This document shows, piece by piece, positions 1 through 5,283 of a stretch of DNA of 9,385 nt. This DNA comes from Bacilli bacterium. Lineage in GTDB: Bacteria; Bacillota_I; Bacilli_A; RFN20; CAG-826. Every line of letters starts with the position of its first letter. Positions within the stretch are counted from its first letter, which is position 1. The notes beneath the pieces are model-generated. The model worked only from the letters and a program-made list of their open reading frames with translations. It was not told the origin of the DNA and did not search any database. A program made the position numbers and the translations under genes. Location: positions 1-9,385 of the forward strand of contig JAFXLR010000108.1 of NCBI GenBank assembly GCA_017531065.1, given 5' to 3'.

Positions 1-375
1 AGGCGTAAAAACTTTTCAAGTCGATAATCGCAATGACCTTCTCCATAACTGTCTCCGAACGAGGGGACTTAATTGAAACTGGTTTTGGGAAGAGAAAAAA
101 TACGATTTCGAAAATAAGAGGGTCCGGCTATGGATTTTTCCACCAATCTTTACAATTCAAAAATGTGGATATTAGACACAGTACAAAAAGTTTTACTATC
201 CAAAGCGAACACCGAAAATCGGATTGAGAAGCAGTGGCTCAAAAATCCTTATAACCCGCCCAACGAAAAACAAAATAGTCAAAAATCCCTTGCAAAAACG
301 TCCTCATTTTTCGATTTTTACATTTTGTTTTGGCCGAAGTTCATGAATGCCCTTTTTAATGATTGAATGGGCAAG
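1..375. other. AT-rich stretch without a convincing gene
   Basis: I see no supportable gene here. Two short + strand reading frames (33-227 and 130-366) exist, but neither has a Shine-Dalgarno sequence and their translations are low-complexity and not protein-like. The base composition is clearly more AT-rich than the feo genes downstream. A weak inverted repeat, TGCCC (348-352) with GGGCA (369-373), could be the end of an upstream transcription unit, but it has no T-run after it on the + strand. The stretch is best read as intergenic sequence before the feo promoter. Confidence 0.6.
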
Positions 376-393
376 AGTTAAACATGACTAACT
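376..393. promoter_or_regulatory. Palindromic operator-like site 1 (upstream of -35)
   Basis: The 18-bp imperfect palindrome AGTTAAACATGACTAACT has outer arms AGTTA/TAACT around a CATG centre. It ends 5 bp before the proposed -35 element of the feo promoter. It has the same length and arm sequence type as the palindrome at 428-445. The half-sites recall the TTAGGTTAG/CTAACC half-sites of DtxR/IdeR-family metalloregulators, but the arm spacing is wider than in the classical DtxR box. The regulator identity is therefore an inference. Confidence 0.5.
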
Positions 394-398
394 TTTTC

Positions 399-427
399 TT
401 GCGTGACAGGTGCGTGAAGTATATATT
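399..427 (+). promoter_or_regulatory. Putative sigma-A promoter of the feo operon
   Basis: TTGCGT (399-404) and TATATT (422-427) are separated by exactly 17 bp. The -10 matches the consensus TATAAT at 5 of 6 positions and the -35 is weak (3 of 6). Transcription would start at about 434-435, inside the second palindrome. The promoter lies between palindromes at 376-393 and 428-445, so a dimer bound to either would block RNA polymerase. This is the only good promoter seen before feoA. Confidence 0.55.
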
Positions 428-445
428 GGTTAGCGATGTCTAACC
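428..445. promoter_or_regulatory. Palindromic operator-like site 2 (overlaps transcription start)
   Basis: GGTTAGCGATGTCTAACC has perfect 6-bp arms GGTTAG/CTAACC with a 6-bp spacer. It begins directly after the -10 hexamer and covers the expected start of transcription, the classic position for a repressor. It shares the pattern RGTTA-N8-TAACY with the site at 376-393, 52 bp away centre to centre (about five helical turns). A ferrous-iron-responsive DtxR/MntR-type repressor is the likely binder, from context. Fur is less likely because the sequence does not resemble a GATAATGATAATCATTATC box. Confidence 0.55.
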
Positions 446-560
446 GGCATCGTTTTTGGTTCTTCTGAATTAGTTAGATGAACTAACCGAAGCATAGTCG
501 CGGCCGAAGGAAGAAGGTAACCGACATCCGTGACTCTAGTAGCATAGAAAGGAAGGAATC
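434..560 (+). promoter_or_regulatory. feoA 5' leader with third GTTAG/CTAAC repeat
   Basis: This is the roughly 127-nt leader between the predicted start site and feoA. It contains a third palindrome at 470-487, TTAGTTAGATGAACTAAC. That repeat can pair either as TTAGTT/AACTAA or as GTTAG/CTAAC, each with a 5-nt spacer. It could be a third operator or a small RNA hairpin. A 10-codon frame (436-468) starts at the predicted 5' end but has no ribosome binding site. I recognise no riboswitch class. The feoA Shine-Dalgarno AAGGAAGGA is at the 3' end, about 4 nt from the ATG at 561. Confidence 0.4.
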
Positions 561-794
561 ATGCTTAAGAAACTAGACAAACTAAAAGTTGGCGAGACTG
601 GCCAAATCAAAAAAGTAAACGGTGAAGGCCGCTTAAGAAGAAGGCTCTTTGATATGGGTGTCACCCCAGGGGCCGTAGTCACTGTTAAAAAATTCGCTCC
701 ATTAGGGGACCCAATCGAGGTTACCTTGAGGGGCTATGAGCTGACCTTGCGTAAGTCCGAGGCCCACTTAATCGAATTAGAGGTGGAGGACTAA
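561..794 (+). CDS. feoA: FeoA, ferrous iron transport accessory protein
   Basis: FeoA is a small cytoplasmic SH3-like protein that works with the FeoB Fe(II) permease. This one is 77 aa, the usual family length. The family pattern is visible: an N-terminal LxxLKVGETGQI segment, a central RRRLFDMGVTPGAVV stretch (residues 26-40), which is the characteristic LxxMGxxPG turn, and a C-terminal strand RGYELTLRKSEAHLI typical of FeoA/FeoB C-terminal domains. A strong Shine-Dalgarno (AAGGAAGGA) sits just before the ATG. The stop codon is separated from the feoB ATG by one base, so the two are almost certainly co-transcribed and translationally coupled. It is the first gene of the operon, behind the palindrome-flanked promoter. 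Confidence 0.93.
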   Translation: MLKKLDKLKVGETGQIKKVNGEGRLRRRLFDMGVTPGAVVTVKKFAPLGDPIEVTLRGYELTLRKSEAHLIELEVED

Positions 795-795
795 T

Positions 796-3114
796 ATGAG
801 CAAACGTTTTGCATTAGCCGGAAATCCGAACTCCGGAAAGACCACCTTATTCAACTCTTTGACTGGATCGACCGCCCACGTTGGTAACTGGCCTGGTGTC
901 ACCGTTGATAAAAAGGAAGGAAGCTACAAGAAGCTTGATGAAGAAATCGACATCATCGACCTTCCTGGCATCTATTCCCTTTCGCCGTACACAAGCGAGG
1001 AAGTCGTTTCGAGAAATTACATCCTTGATGAGAAACCTGATTGCATCATCAACATCGTCGATGCAACCAACATCGAAAGAAACCTTTATTTGACTACTCA
1101 GTTGCTTGAGATCGATATCCCAATGGTCGTCGCTCTCAACATGAGTGATGTCCTTCGCAAAAGGGGCGACAGCATCAAAATCGATAAGCTTTCGAAGAGC
1201 CTAGGCGTTCCGGTCGTTGAGATTTCTGCTCTTAAAGCAGAGAACATTGATGAGCTCATGAAGGTCGCCTATGAGGCTTCAAAGCATAAAAGAGAAGGTT
1301 CAACCGTCATCGAAGACAAAGAGCTTCTTAGTCTTCTCAGCAACGTTAAAGCCGCTTTCGAGGCTCAGAATGTTGCCTATCCTTTATTCCACGCCATCAA
1401 ATTGATTGAACTCGATGAACTTGAGGCAAAAGACCATAGAGACATCGCTGAGATGGTCATGGCTTTCAAAAAGTTCTATAAAAACGAAACCTTTGGTTCT
1501 GATTTCGAGGCCTTGGTTGCCGATGCTAGATATGACTACATCTGCAATCACTTCATGGGTGCTTTCGTCTCAAAGGAAAAAGCGGCAGGAATTAGTACAA
1601 AAGAAAGACAGTTAACAACTTCTGAAAAGATCGACAGGGTTTTGACCCATAGGATTTGGAGTCTTCCAATCTTTGTCTTCATCATGTTCCTTGTCTTCCA
1701 CTTCACCTTTGGTGAGGCTCTCTTCTTCATCCCTGTCCATATGGAAGGGGCGGTTGCCGACTTCTTCTCCGGCATGTCTGGCGAACCAGTTGATGGAATA
1801 CCGTCGCTTGGCGTGTTCCTTCAATCTTGGTTTGGGTGGTTTACCGACTCCCTTATCATTGATAACCTCAGAAACGTTATGCCAGAGGCTTGGTACACTT
1901 CGTTCCTCCTCGATGGCGTGTTAGGTGGCGTCTCTGCGGTATTGAGCTTCGTTCCTCAGATCATGCTCTTATTCTTCTTCATCGCTATCCTTGAAGATTC
2001 TGGATACATGGCTCGTATCGCCTTCATCCTTGACCGCGCTTTCAAAAAGTTCGGTTTATCGGGAAGAGCGTTCATCCCAATGCTCACCGGCTTTGGTTGT
2101 TCCGTTCCTGCCATCATGGCAACGAGAACCCTTGGTGACGATAGAGAAAAACGCCTCACTATCCGTTTGATGACTTGCTTCTCCTGTGGCGCAAAAGCCC
2201 CAATTTGGGCTTTCCTCGCTGGCATTGGCGCAATGATGGGAGCAGCAGGGGACATCTTCGTCTTCGCTATCTATCTCGGTGGTATTGCCGCTGCAATCAT
2301 CTTCGCTTTGTTCTTAAAGCTTTTCTCCAAAGAGCATTATGTTGCGCCGTTTGTCATGGAGCTTCCGGAATATCATCTTCCACAGGCTCGTAACGTCTTA
2401 GCCCTCCTTTGGGACAAGCTTAAGCACTATGTCGTCAAAGCCTGCACCATCATCCTTGCCTGCACCATCATCATTTGGTTCTTCAGCAACTTCGGTTGGG
2501 ACTTCTGGTATAACAATGCTTTCAACGAGTCATTGCATGATGCAACATTCAGCTTCGGCGGAGATGTCTACCCATACTTCGTTGAAGTCATGAACGAAGA
2601 AGGCGAGATGGAGCTTGCCTATAACATGGAATGGTCCATCCTTGGTACCCTTGGACAAGGACTTAAATTCTTCTTCTATCCTCTTGGCTGCCTTGAAGGC
2701 GGTTGGACTTATGGCGCGGATGGCTGGAAGTATTCTGTCGCCACGATCACCGGCCTTATCGCTAAAGAGGACGTCGTCGCCACGATGGCGGTCCTTGGTC
2801 TTGATGAAGGCTCTGTCGCCCTCAACATTGCTGGCGCTTATAGCTTTGCGGTTTATAACCTCTTCACCATCCCATGCTTTGCCGCTATCGGCGCTGCACA
2901 CGGTGAACTCAAAGGCAAACATTTCTGGCTGACCCTCCTTTGGTGGTTTGCCATGTCATACGTCGCCGCTCTCATTGTCTACTGGATTGGTGAGGCTTAT
3001 GTCTTCCAGTGGTGGCTTGGACTTATCATCACTTTGGTCCTTGCCGCTCTCATCGTCTCCTGTGGCTTCATCGTCTCAAAGAGACAGAAAGAAGCACTCG
3101 CTATCAGAGCGTAA
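796..3114 (+). CDS. feoB: FeoB, ferrous iron permease with GTPase domain
   Basis: FeoB imports Fe(II) across the cytoplasmic membrane. At 772 aa it has the full family length. The N-terminal GTPase domain shows G1 GNPNSGKTT (residues 9-17), the G2 region NWPGVTV (31-37), G3 DLPG (55-58), G4 NMSD (115-118) and a G5-like SALK (144-147). A helical linker follows, and the membrane domain starts near residue 286. The two Gate motifs are intact, with the conserved cysteine of GFGCSVPA at 435 and TCFSCGAKAPIW with cysteines at 461 and 464. ATITGLIAKEDVVATM follows near the C-terminal part. The Shine-Dalgarno GGAGG lies in the end of feoA. An extracytoplasmic loop around residues 570-615 (rich in N, E and aromatics) looks longer than in many FeoB proteins. 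No frameshift or lost motif is visible, so the gene should be functional. Confidence 0.97.
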   Translation: MSKRFALAGNPNSGKTTLFNSLTGSTAHVGNWPGVTVDKKEGSYKKLDEEIDIIDLPGIYSLSPYTSEEVVSRNYILDEKPDCIINIVDATNIERNLYLTTQLLEIDIPMVVALNMSDVLRKRGDSIKIDKLSKSLGVPVVEISALKAENIDELMKVAYEASKHKREGSTVIEDKELLSLLSNVKAAFEAQNVAYPLFHAIKLIELDELEAKDHRDIAEMVMAFKKFYKNETFGSDFEALVADARYDYICNHFMGAFVSKEKAAGISTKERQLTTSEKIDRVLTHRIWSLPIFVFIMFLVFHFTFGEALFFIPVHMEGAVADFFSGMSGEPVDGIPSLGVFLQSWFGWFTDSLIIDNLRNVMPEAWYTSFLLDGVLGGVSAVLSFVPQIMLLFFFIAILEDSGYMARIAFILDRAFKKFGLSGRAFIPMLTGFGCSVPAIMATRTLGDDREKRLTIRLMTCFSCGAKAPIWAFLAGIGAMMGAAGDIFVFAIYLGGIAAAIIFALFLKLFSKEHYVAPFVMELPEYHLPQARNVLALLWDKLKHYVVKACTIILACTIIIWFFSNFGWDFWYNNAFNESLHDATFSFGGDVYPYFVEVMNEEGEMELAYNMEWSILGTLGQGLKFFFYPLGCLEGGWTYGADGWKYSVATITGLIAKEDVVATMAVLGLDEGSVALNIAGAYSFAVYNLFTIPCFAAIGAAHGELKGKHFWLTLLWWFAMSYVAALIVYWIGEAYVFQWWLGLIITLVLAALIVSCGFIVSKRQKEALAIRA

Positions 3115-3125
3115 GGTGAAAAACT

Positions 3126-3329
3126 ATGCAGTGGTATGAAATTCTCATCATAATTGCTGCCGCCTTGTTCGTAGTCGGAGTTTTCGTTTGGAACGTCATC
3201 CTCAAAAAGAAAACCGGGAAATCTCTTTGTTCGGATTGTTCTGGGAATTGTCCGTCTTGCTGTGGGTGTGGTTCTTGTCACAAGAAAACAAGTCTTGTCG
3301 AAGAGTATCACAAATCCTCGGCCAAATAA
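3126..3329 (+). CDS. FeoB-associated Cys-rich membrane protein
   Basis: This 67-aa protein has one N-terminal membrane span (about residues 5-26), a short basic stretch KKKTGK, then a cysteine cluster with seven Cys at 35, 38, 42, 45, 46, 48 and 51. That architecture matches the FeoB-associated Cys-rich membrane protein family (Pfam FeoB_associated), found downstream of feoB in many Bacillota where a classical FeoC is absent. Its exact role is not settled; metal binding or assistance to FeoB is assumed. It begins 11 bp after the feoB stop, with its Shine-Dalgarno AAGGTG overlapping the feoB stop codon. The gene is therefore the third cistron of the operon, which ends at the terminator at 3409-3437. 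Confidence 0.88.
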   Translation: MQWYEILIIIAAALFVVGVFVWNVILKKKTGKSLCSDCSGNCPSCCGCGSCHKKTSLVEEYHKSSAK

Positions 3330-3360
3330 GACGTTAATCAACTCGCATTCATGAAGGAAA

Positions 3361-3383
3361 AGGAGGAAATGAAGAGACCTCCT
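3361..3383 (+). other. Hairpin enclosing a Shine-Dalgarno-like AGGAGG
   Basis: AGGAGG (3361-3366) pairs perfectly with CCTCCT (3378-3383) across an 11-nt loop, upstream of the operon terminator. A 9-codon frame begins at the ATG inside the loop (3369) and ends at the TAA at 3396-3398. This is too little to call a gene. It may simply be 3' untranslated structure. Confidence 0.3.
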
Positions 3384-3408
3384 CTTCCGATTGCGTAATA
3401 CCCTCCAT

Positions 3409-3437
3409 AAAGGGCCCGAAGCTCCAAGGGCCCTTTT
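3409..3437 (+). terminator. Rho-independent terminator of the feo operon
   Basis: A perfect 9-bp stem AAAGGGCCC (3409-3417) / GGGCCCTTT (3428-3436) with a 10-nt loop is followed by the T/C-rich tract TTTTCTTCTCTT. It lies about 80 bp after the last cistron and before an independent tRNA promoter. The A-run on the left arm means it may also act weakly on the - strand. Confidence 0.88.
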
Positions 3438-3460
3438 CTTCTCTTAGTAAAGAAGTTTCC

Positions 3461-3489
3461 TTGTAAGAAATCCAATTGCTAACTATAAT
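3461..3489 (+). promoter_or_regulatory. Sigma-A promoter of tRNA-Ala
   Basis: TTGTAA (3461-3466) and a perfect TATAAT (3484-3489) are 17 bp apart. The -10 ends 12 bp before the first base of the tRNA, as expected for a tRNA transcribed with a short 5' leader. The promoter shows that the tRNA is transcribed independently of the feo operon. Confidence 0.8.
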
Positions 3490-3501
3490 GTTCGAGCGGT
3501 T

Positions 3502-3577
3502 GGGGCATTAGCTCAGTTGGGAGAGCGCATCGTTCGCAACGATGAGGTCGACGGTTCGATCCCGTTATGCTCCACCA
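3502..3577 (+). tRNA. tRNA-Ala (anticodon CGC)
   Basis: This is a complete 76-nt cloverleaf. The acceptor stem GGGGCAT/ATGCTCC contains the G3:U70 wobble pair that identifies alanine tRNAs. The D arm is GCTC/GAGC. The anticodon stem CATCG/CGATG encloses loop TTCGCAA with anticodon CGC at 3535-3537 (reads GCG). The variable loop is AGGTC, the T arm is GACGG-TTCGATC-CCGTT, and the 3' CCA is encoded. It has its own promoter. tRNA genes are common integration targets, and a foreign-looking gene cluster starts just downstream. I found no second copy of its 3' end in the window, so an attachment site cannot be shown. Confidence 0.95.
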
Positions 3578-3578
3578 T

Positions 3579-3701
3579 TCTCAACGACATACGAACCGCG
3601 TCTATGTCGATAGTTGCGTGTTCGGTTATACCTTCGACATGAGGGGCATTGCTTCCGAGGTCTCTTCAAAGCTCGGCATCAAGTTCCGGTTCAAGGCATA
3701 A
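3579..3701 (+). pseudogene. Possible 3' remnant of a truncated gene
   Basis: A + strand frame is open from inside the tRNA to a TAA at 3699-3701. After about 3600 its codons look like real coding sequence (mostly C or G at third positions), ending ...SSKLGIKFRFKA. There is no plausible start: the ATG at 3567 is in the tRNA, and the ATG at 3639 has no Shine-Dalgarno. The codon pattern and the terminator directly after it suggest the C-terminus of a gene whose front was lost, perhaps when an element inserted at the tRNA. I do not recognise the protein. It could also be chance. Confidence 0.25.
3585..3609. repeat. Inverted repeat just 3' of the tRNA
   Basis: CGACATA (3585-3591) and TATGTCG (3603-3609) form a perfect 7-bp inverted repeat with an 11-bp centre, starting 8 bp after the encoded CCA. 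The arrangement of two arms around a short centre is of the general kind bound by tyrosine recombinases. The centre is longer and GC-richer than in dif sites, so a simple RNA hairpin is equally possible. Confidence 0.4.
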
Positions 3702-3705
3702 AAAT

Positions 3706-3734
3706 AGGGAAGCCTAGCCAAGGCCTCCCTTTTT
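3706..3734. terminator. Bidirectional hairpin terminator at the element's left end
   Basis: AGGGA-A-GCC (3706-3714) pairs with GGC-C-TCCCT (3722-3730), with one A/C mismatch and a short loop. It has a T-run on the right (to 3734) and an A-run on the left (3700-3704), so it can terminate transcription from both sides. On the - strand it lies over the last codons and the TAG stop (3714-3716) of the 72-aa gene. It separates the leftward cluster from the tRNA. Confidence 0.7.
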
Positions 3735-3932
3735 GTTTTCGGCGTACTTTGCGCGTCGCCTGGCGTTGTCCCTGTTTCTCTTAAGAGCTGCTTTGCCTTC
3801 CTCGCTGCTGAACCATTCCGAGGCCTTTTCGCAGACGAATGTTGTCAATCTGCGTAGCACCGAATTCGGCATCTCAATCTCTACGGCCTTTCGGTCATCC
3901 TCGAATTCCGGACGGTAGTGCCGCTCATCCAT
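3714..3932 (-). CDS. Small basic protein downstream of rep, unknown
   Basis: This 72-aa protein is not recognised. The N-terminal part is acidic (MDERHYRPEFEDD), followed by AVEIEMPNSVLRRL (residues 17-30), a short strand then helix that loosely recalls ribbon-helix-helix DNA-binding proteins. The C-terminus is strongly basic (KRNRDNARRRAKY, about 51-63). A DNA-binding, copy-control or single-stranded-DNA-binding role would suit its place after a rolling-circle rep gene, but that is inference only. It starts at ATG 3932, overlapping the rep stop by a few bases, with GGAGG and AGAGG upstream, so it is translationally coupled. Its stop codon lies within the terminator hairpin. It is the last gene of the cluster. 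Confidence 0.65.
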   Translation of the reverse strand: MDERHYRPEFEDDRKAVEIEMPNSVLRRLTTFVCEKASEWFSSEEGKAALKRNRDNARRRAKYAENKKGGLG

Positions 3933-5283
3933 CGTCCTCTTCCTCCAGGCCTTTCAGGGCGGCCCTTCTGGTCACCAGCTCCTTCTTTGTCCCTTTGTCG
4001 AACAAGAGCTTAGTGACCTCCGAATCGAACTCGACAACGAGATCGGGGAGCCCAAAGAAGTAATTGGCTAGTTCCTTGAGCGTCCCGAATTCTGCGTGCC
4101 CCAAGCTCTTCCGGTACTGGTTGATGAACTGAAGGTCCGCCTTCGTCATCTTCCCTATGGCCTTAAGGGCCAGGGCGCTGCCAATGGTCGCGATGTCCTT
4201 CCCATCCAAGGACGCTAGGACCCTGAGAAAGCTTTTCGAGCCCTCCTTCATCAGCCAGGAGGCGTTGCTCTCGACGGACATGACCCTCGGGGACGCCGCG
4301 AACCCGTTGAAGGCAGAGCCGTCTTTGACGAGCTCCTCCCATTTGGACCAGGTCTTTGCGTCGCTTCTGTGCTTTGCGCTGGCGTCAGTCGGCTCCTTGA
4401 AGTCGATTATCGCCGCGAGCGCCCCGACGATGTGCCGCGATTCCTGGCCCTCTTTCAAGGCTTTGAGGAGTTCGCGGATCTCGATGTCCGCCCTCTCATG
4501 GTAGAAGCGGACCTCATACCTGATCCAGGAGTCCACCCTGGGATCGATTCCGGATGCCAGCCTCTCGGAGAGCTTGTCGTAGATGCAGAGTTGCAGGCTC
4601 TTCCTGGTGCCAAAGGTGGCGGAATAGCCGGACAGCTTCGAGTCCCGAACCGTCTTGACGTCTTTCAGGCTTTCCTTTCCGTCCGTCGTCTCCAGCGCCC
4701 TCAGCGTTGTCGAATAATAGTGGTGGGCCACCTTCGCCTTAAGCTCATCGACGGTGATGCGGCCAGAGAAGTCGTCGGTCGGGAGGTCGACGCGCTTGCA
4801 CTCGCCGGCCAATTCCAGGCACAGCTCGATGAGCTCGATCCAACCCTTTCTGACCGTTTCGGTCCTGTCGATGGAGTCATCGGCCATGAACAATCTGCTG
4901 AAATAGCGGTCCTCGAATTCCCTGCAACCCTCGCCCGACATCTCGAGCATGGTCGTGGATTCGCCGGTTTTCCGGTTAGTCATCGTGCCGCCGTAGGCTA
5001 GGTTGGTGCCCGGCGCCAGGCGGAGTACGTCCGTGAAGCCGTGCATCGCCCTAAGACCTTCGACCATCGTCATGTCGACGGCGAGCTTTTCCATCAATGG
5101 CCTGAAGAAGCTGTTGTCCTTACCGAATCCCCTTGGGAAGGTGAATTTCAGGTAGTCAATGCAAGTTCCATATCGGGAACTAGGAGGCGTATTACAAGAC
5201 GCCTCCCCCTCGCTATCGCTCGGACCGTTCCCTGACGACCCCTCGACTAGCGGGAAAAGCAGCCTCTTACACAGCCAAATCAC
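3925..5283 (-). CDS. Rolling-circle replication initiator, Rep_trans family
   Basis: This 452-aa protein should nick the double-stranded phage or plasmid form at its origin and start rolling-circle replication. Family hallmarks appear in order: DYLKFTF (43-49), a SGEGCREF motif (116-123), KRVDLPTDDF (163-172), FGTRKS (224-229), LCIYDK (232-237) and the catalytic-region motif WIRYEVRFYHERA (253-265). These are shared by pT181-type Rep, CTX RstA and MOBT relaxases. The start is GTG at 5283, overlapping the ATPase TGA. No other ATG, GTG or TTG occurs in frame before the conserved core, and no strong Shine-Dalgarno is present, so coupling is likely. Residues 14-40 are Ser/Gly/Pro-rich and are encoded by inverted repeats that may be the replication origin. 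The gene looks GC-richer than the ATPase gene. Confidence 0.85.
   Translation of the reverse strand: MIWLCKRLLFPLVEGSSGNGPSDSEGEASCNTPPSSRYGTCIDYLKFTFPRGFGKDNSFFRPLMEKLAVDMTMVEGLRAMHGFTDVLRLAPGTNLAYGGTMTNRKTGESTTMLEMSGEGCREFEDRYFSRLFMADDSIDRTETVRKGWIELIELCLELAGECKRVDLPTDDFSGRITVDELKAKVAHHYYSTTLRALETTDGKESLKDVKTVRDSKLSGYSATFGTRKSLQLCIYDKLSERLASGIDPRVDSWIRYEVRFYHERADIEIRELLKALKEGQESRHIVGALAAIIDFKEPTDASAKHRSDAKTWSKWEELVKDGSAFNGFAASPRVMSVESNASWLMKEGSKSFLRVLASLDGKDIATIGSALALKAIGKMTKADLQFINQYRKSLGHAEFGTLKELANYFFGLPDLVVEFDSEVTKLLFDKGTKKELVTRRAALKGLEEEDDG
5164..5181. repeat. Inverted repeat in start of rep (hairpin 5)
   Basis: AGTTCC (5164-5169) / GGAACT (5176-5181) is a perfect 6-bp stem with a 6-nt loop, one base from the next hairpin. 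In pT181-type replicons the nick site lies among adjacent inverted repeats in the 5' part of rep, so this pair is a candidate double-strand origin. Confidence 0.5.
5183..5206. repeat. Inverted repeat in start of rep (hairpin 4), candidate plus-strand origin
   Basis: GGAGGCGT (5183-5190) / ACGCCTCC (5199-5206) is a perfect 8-bp stem with an 8-nt loop. It encodes the Rep residues around EASCNTPP. An exposed 8-nt loop (CTTGTAAT on the - strand) is a plausible nicking target, though I cannot identify the nick position. Confidence 0.55.

Noticed and set aside
33..366. Two overlapping short reading frames before feo
   Set aside because: They have no ribosome binding site, no recognisable domain and AT-rich low-complexity translations; the region reads as intergenic.
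436..468. 10-codon frame in the feo leader as a leader peptide
   Set aside because: It begins at the predicted transcript 5' end without a Shine-Dalgarno and overlaps the operator palindrome; too short to support.
434..560. Metal riboswitch in the feo leader
   Set aside because: I could not find the conserved elements of NiCo or other metal riboswitches; the palindromes fit a protein operator better.
2530..2922. 130-codon antisense frame in feoB
   Set aside because: It lies entirely within a well-conserved feoB and has no independent coding evidence.
3585..3609. Inverted repeat as a Xer dif-like site
   Set aside because: The 11-bp centre and GC-rich arms do not match the dif pattern of two 11-bp AT-rich arms with a 6-8 bp centre.
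4369..5001. 210-codon + strand open frame opposite rep
   Set aside because: It is a mirror of the GC-rich rep gene in an antisense frame, with no Shine-Dalgarno and no domain; rep has clear family motifs on the other strand.
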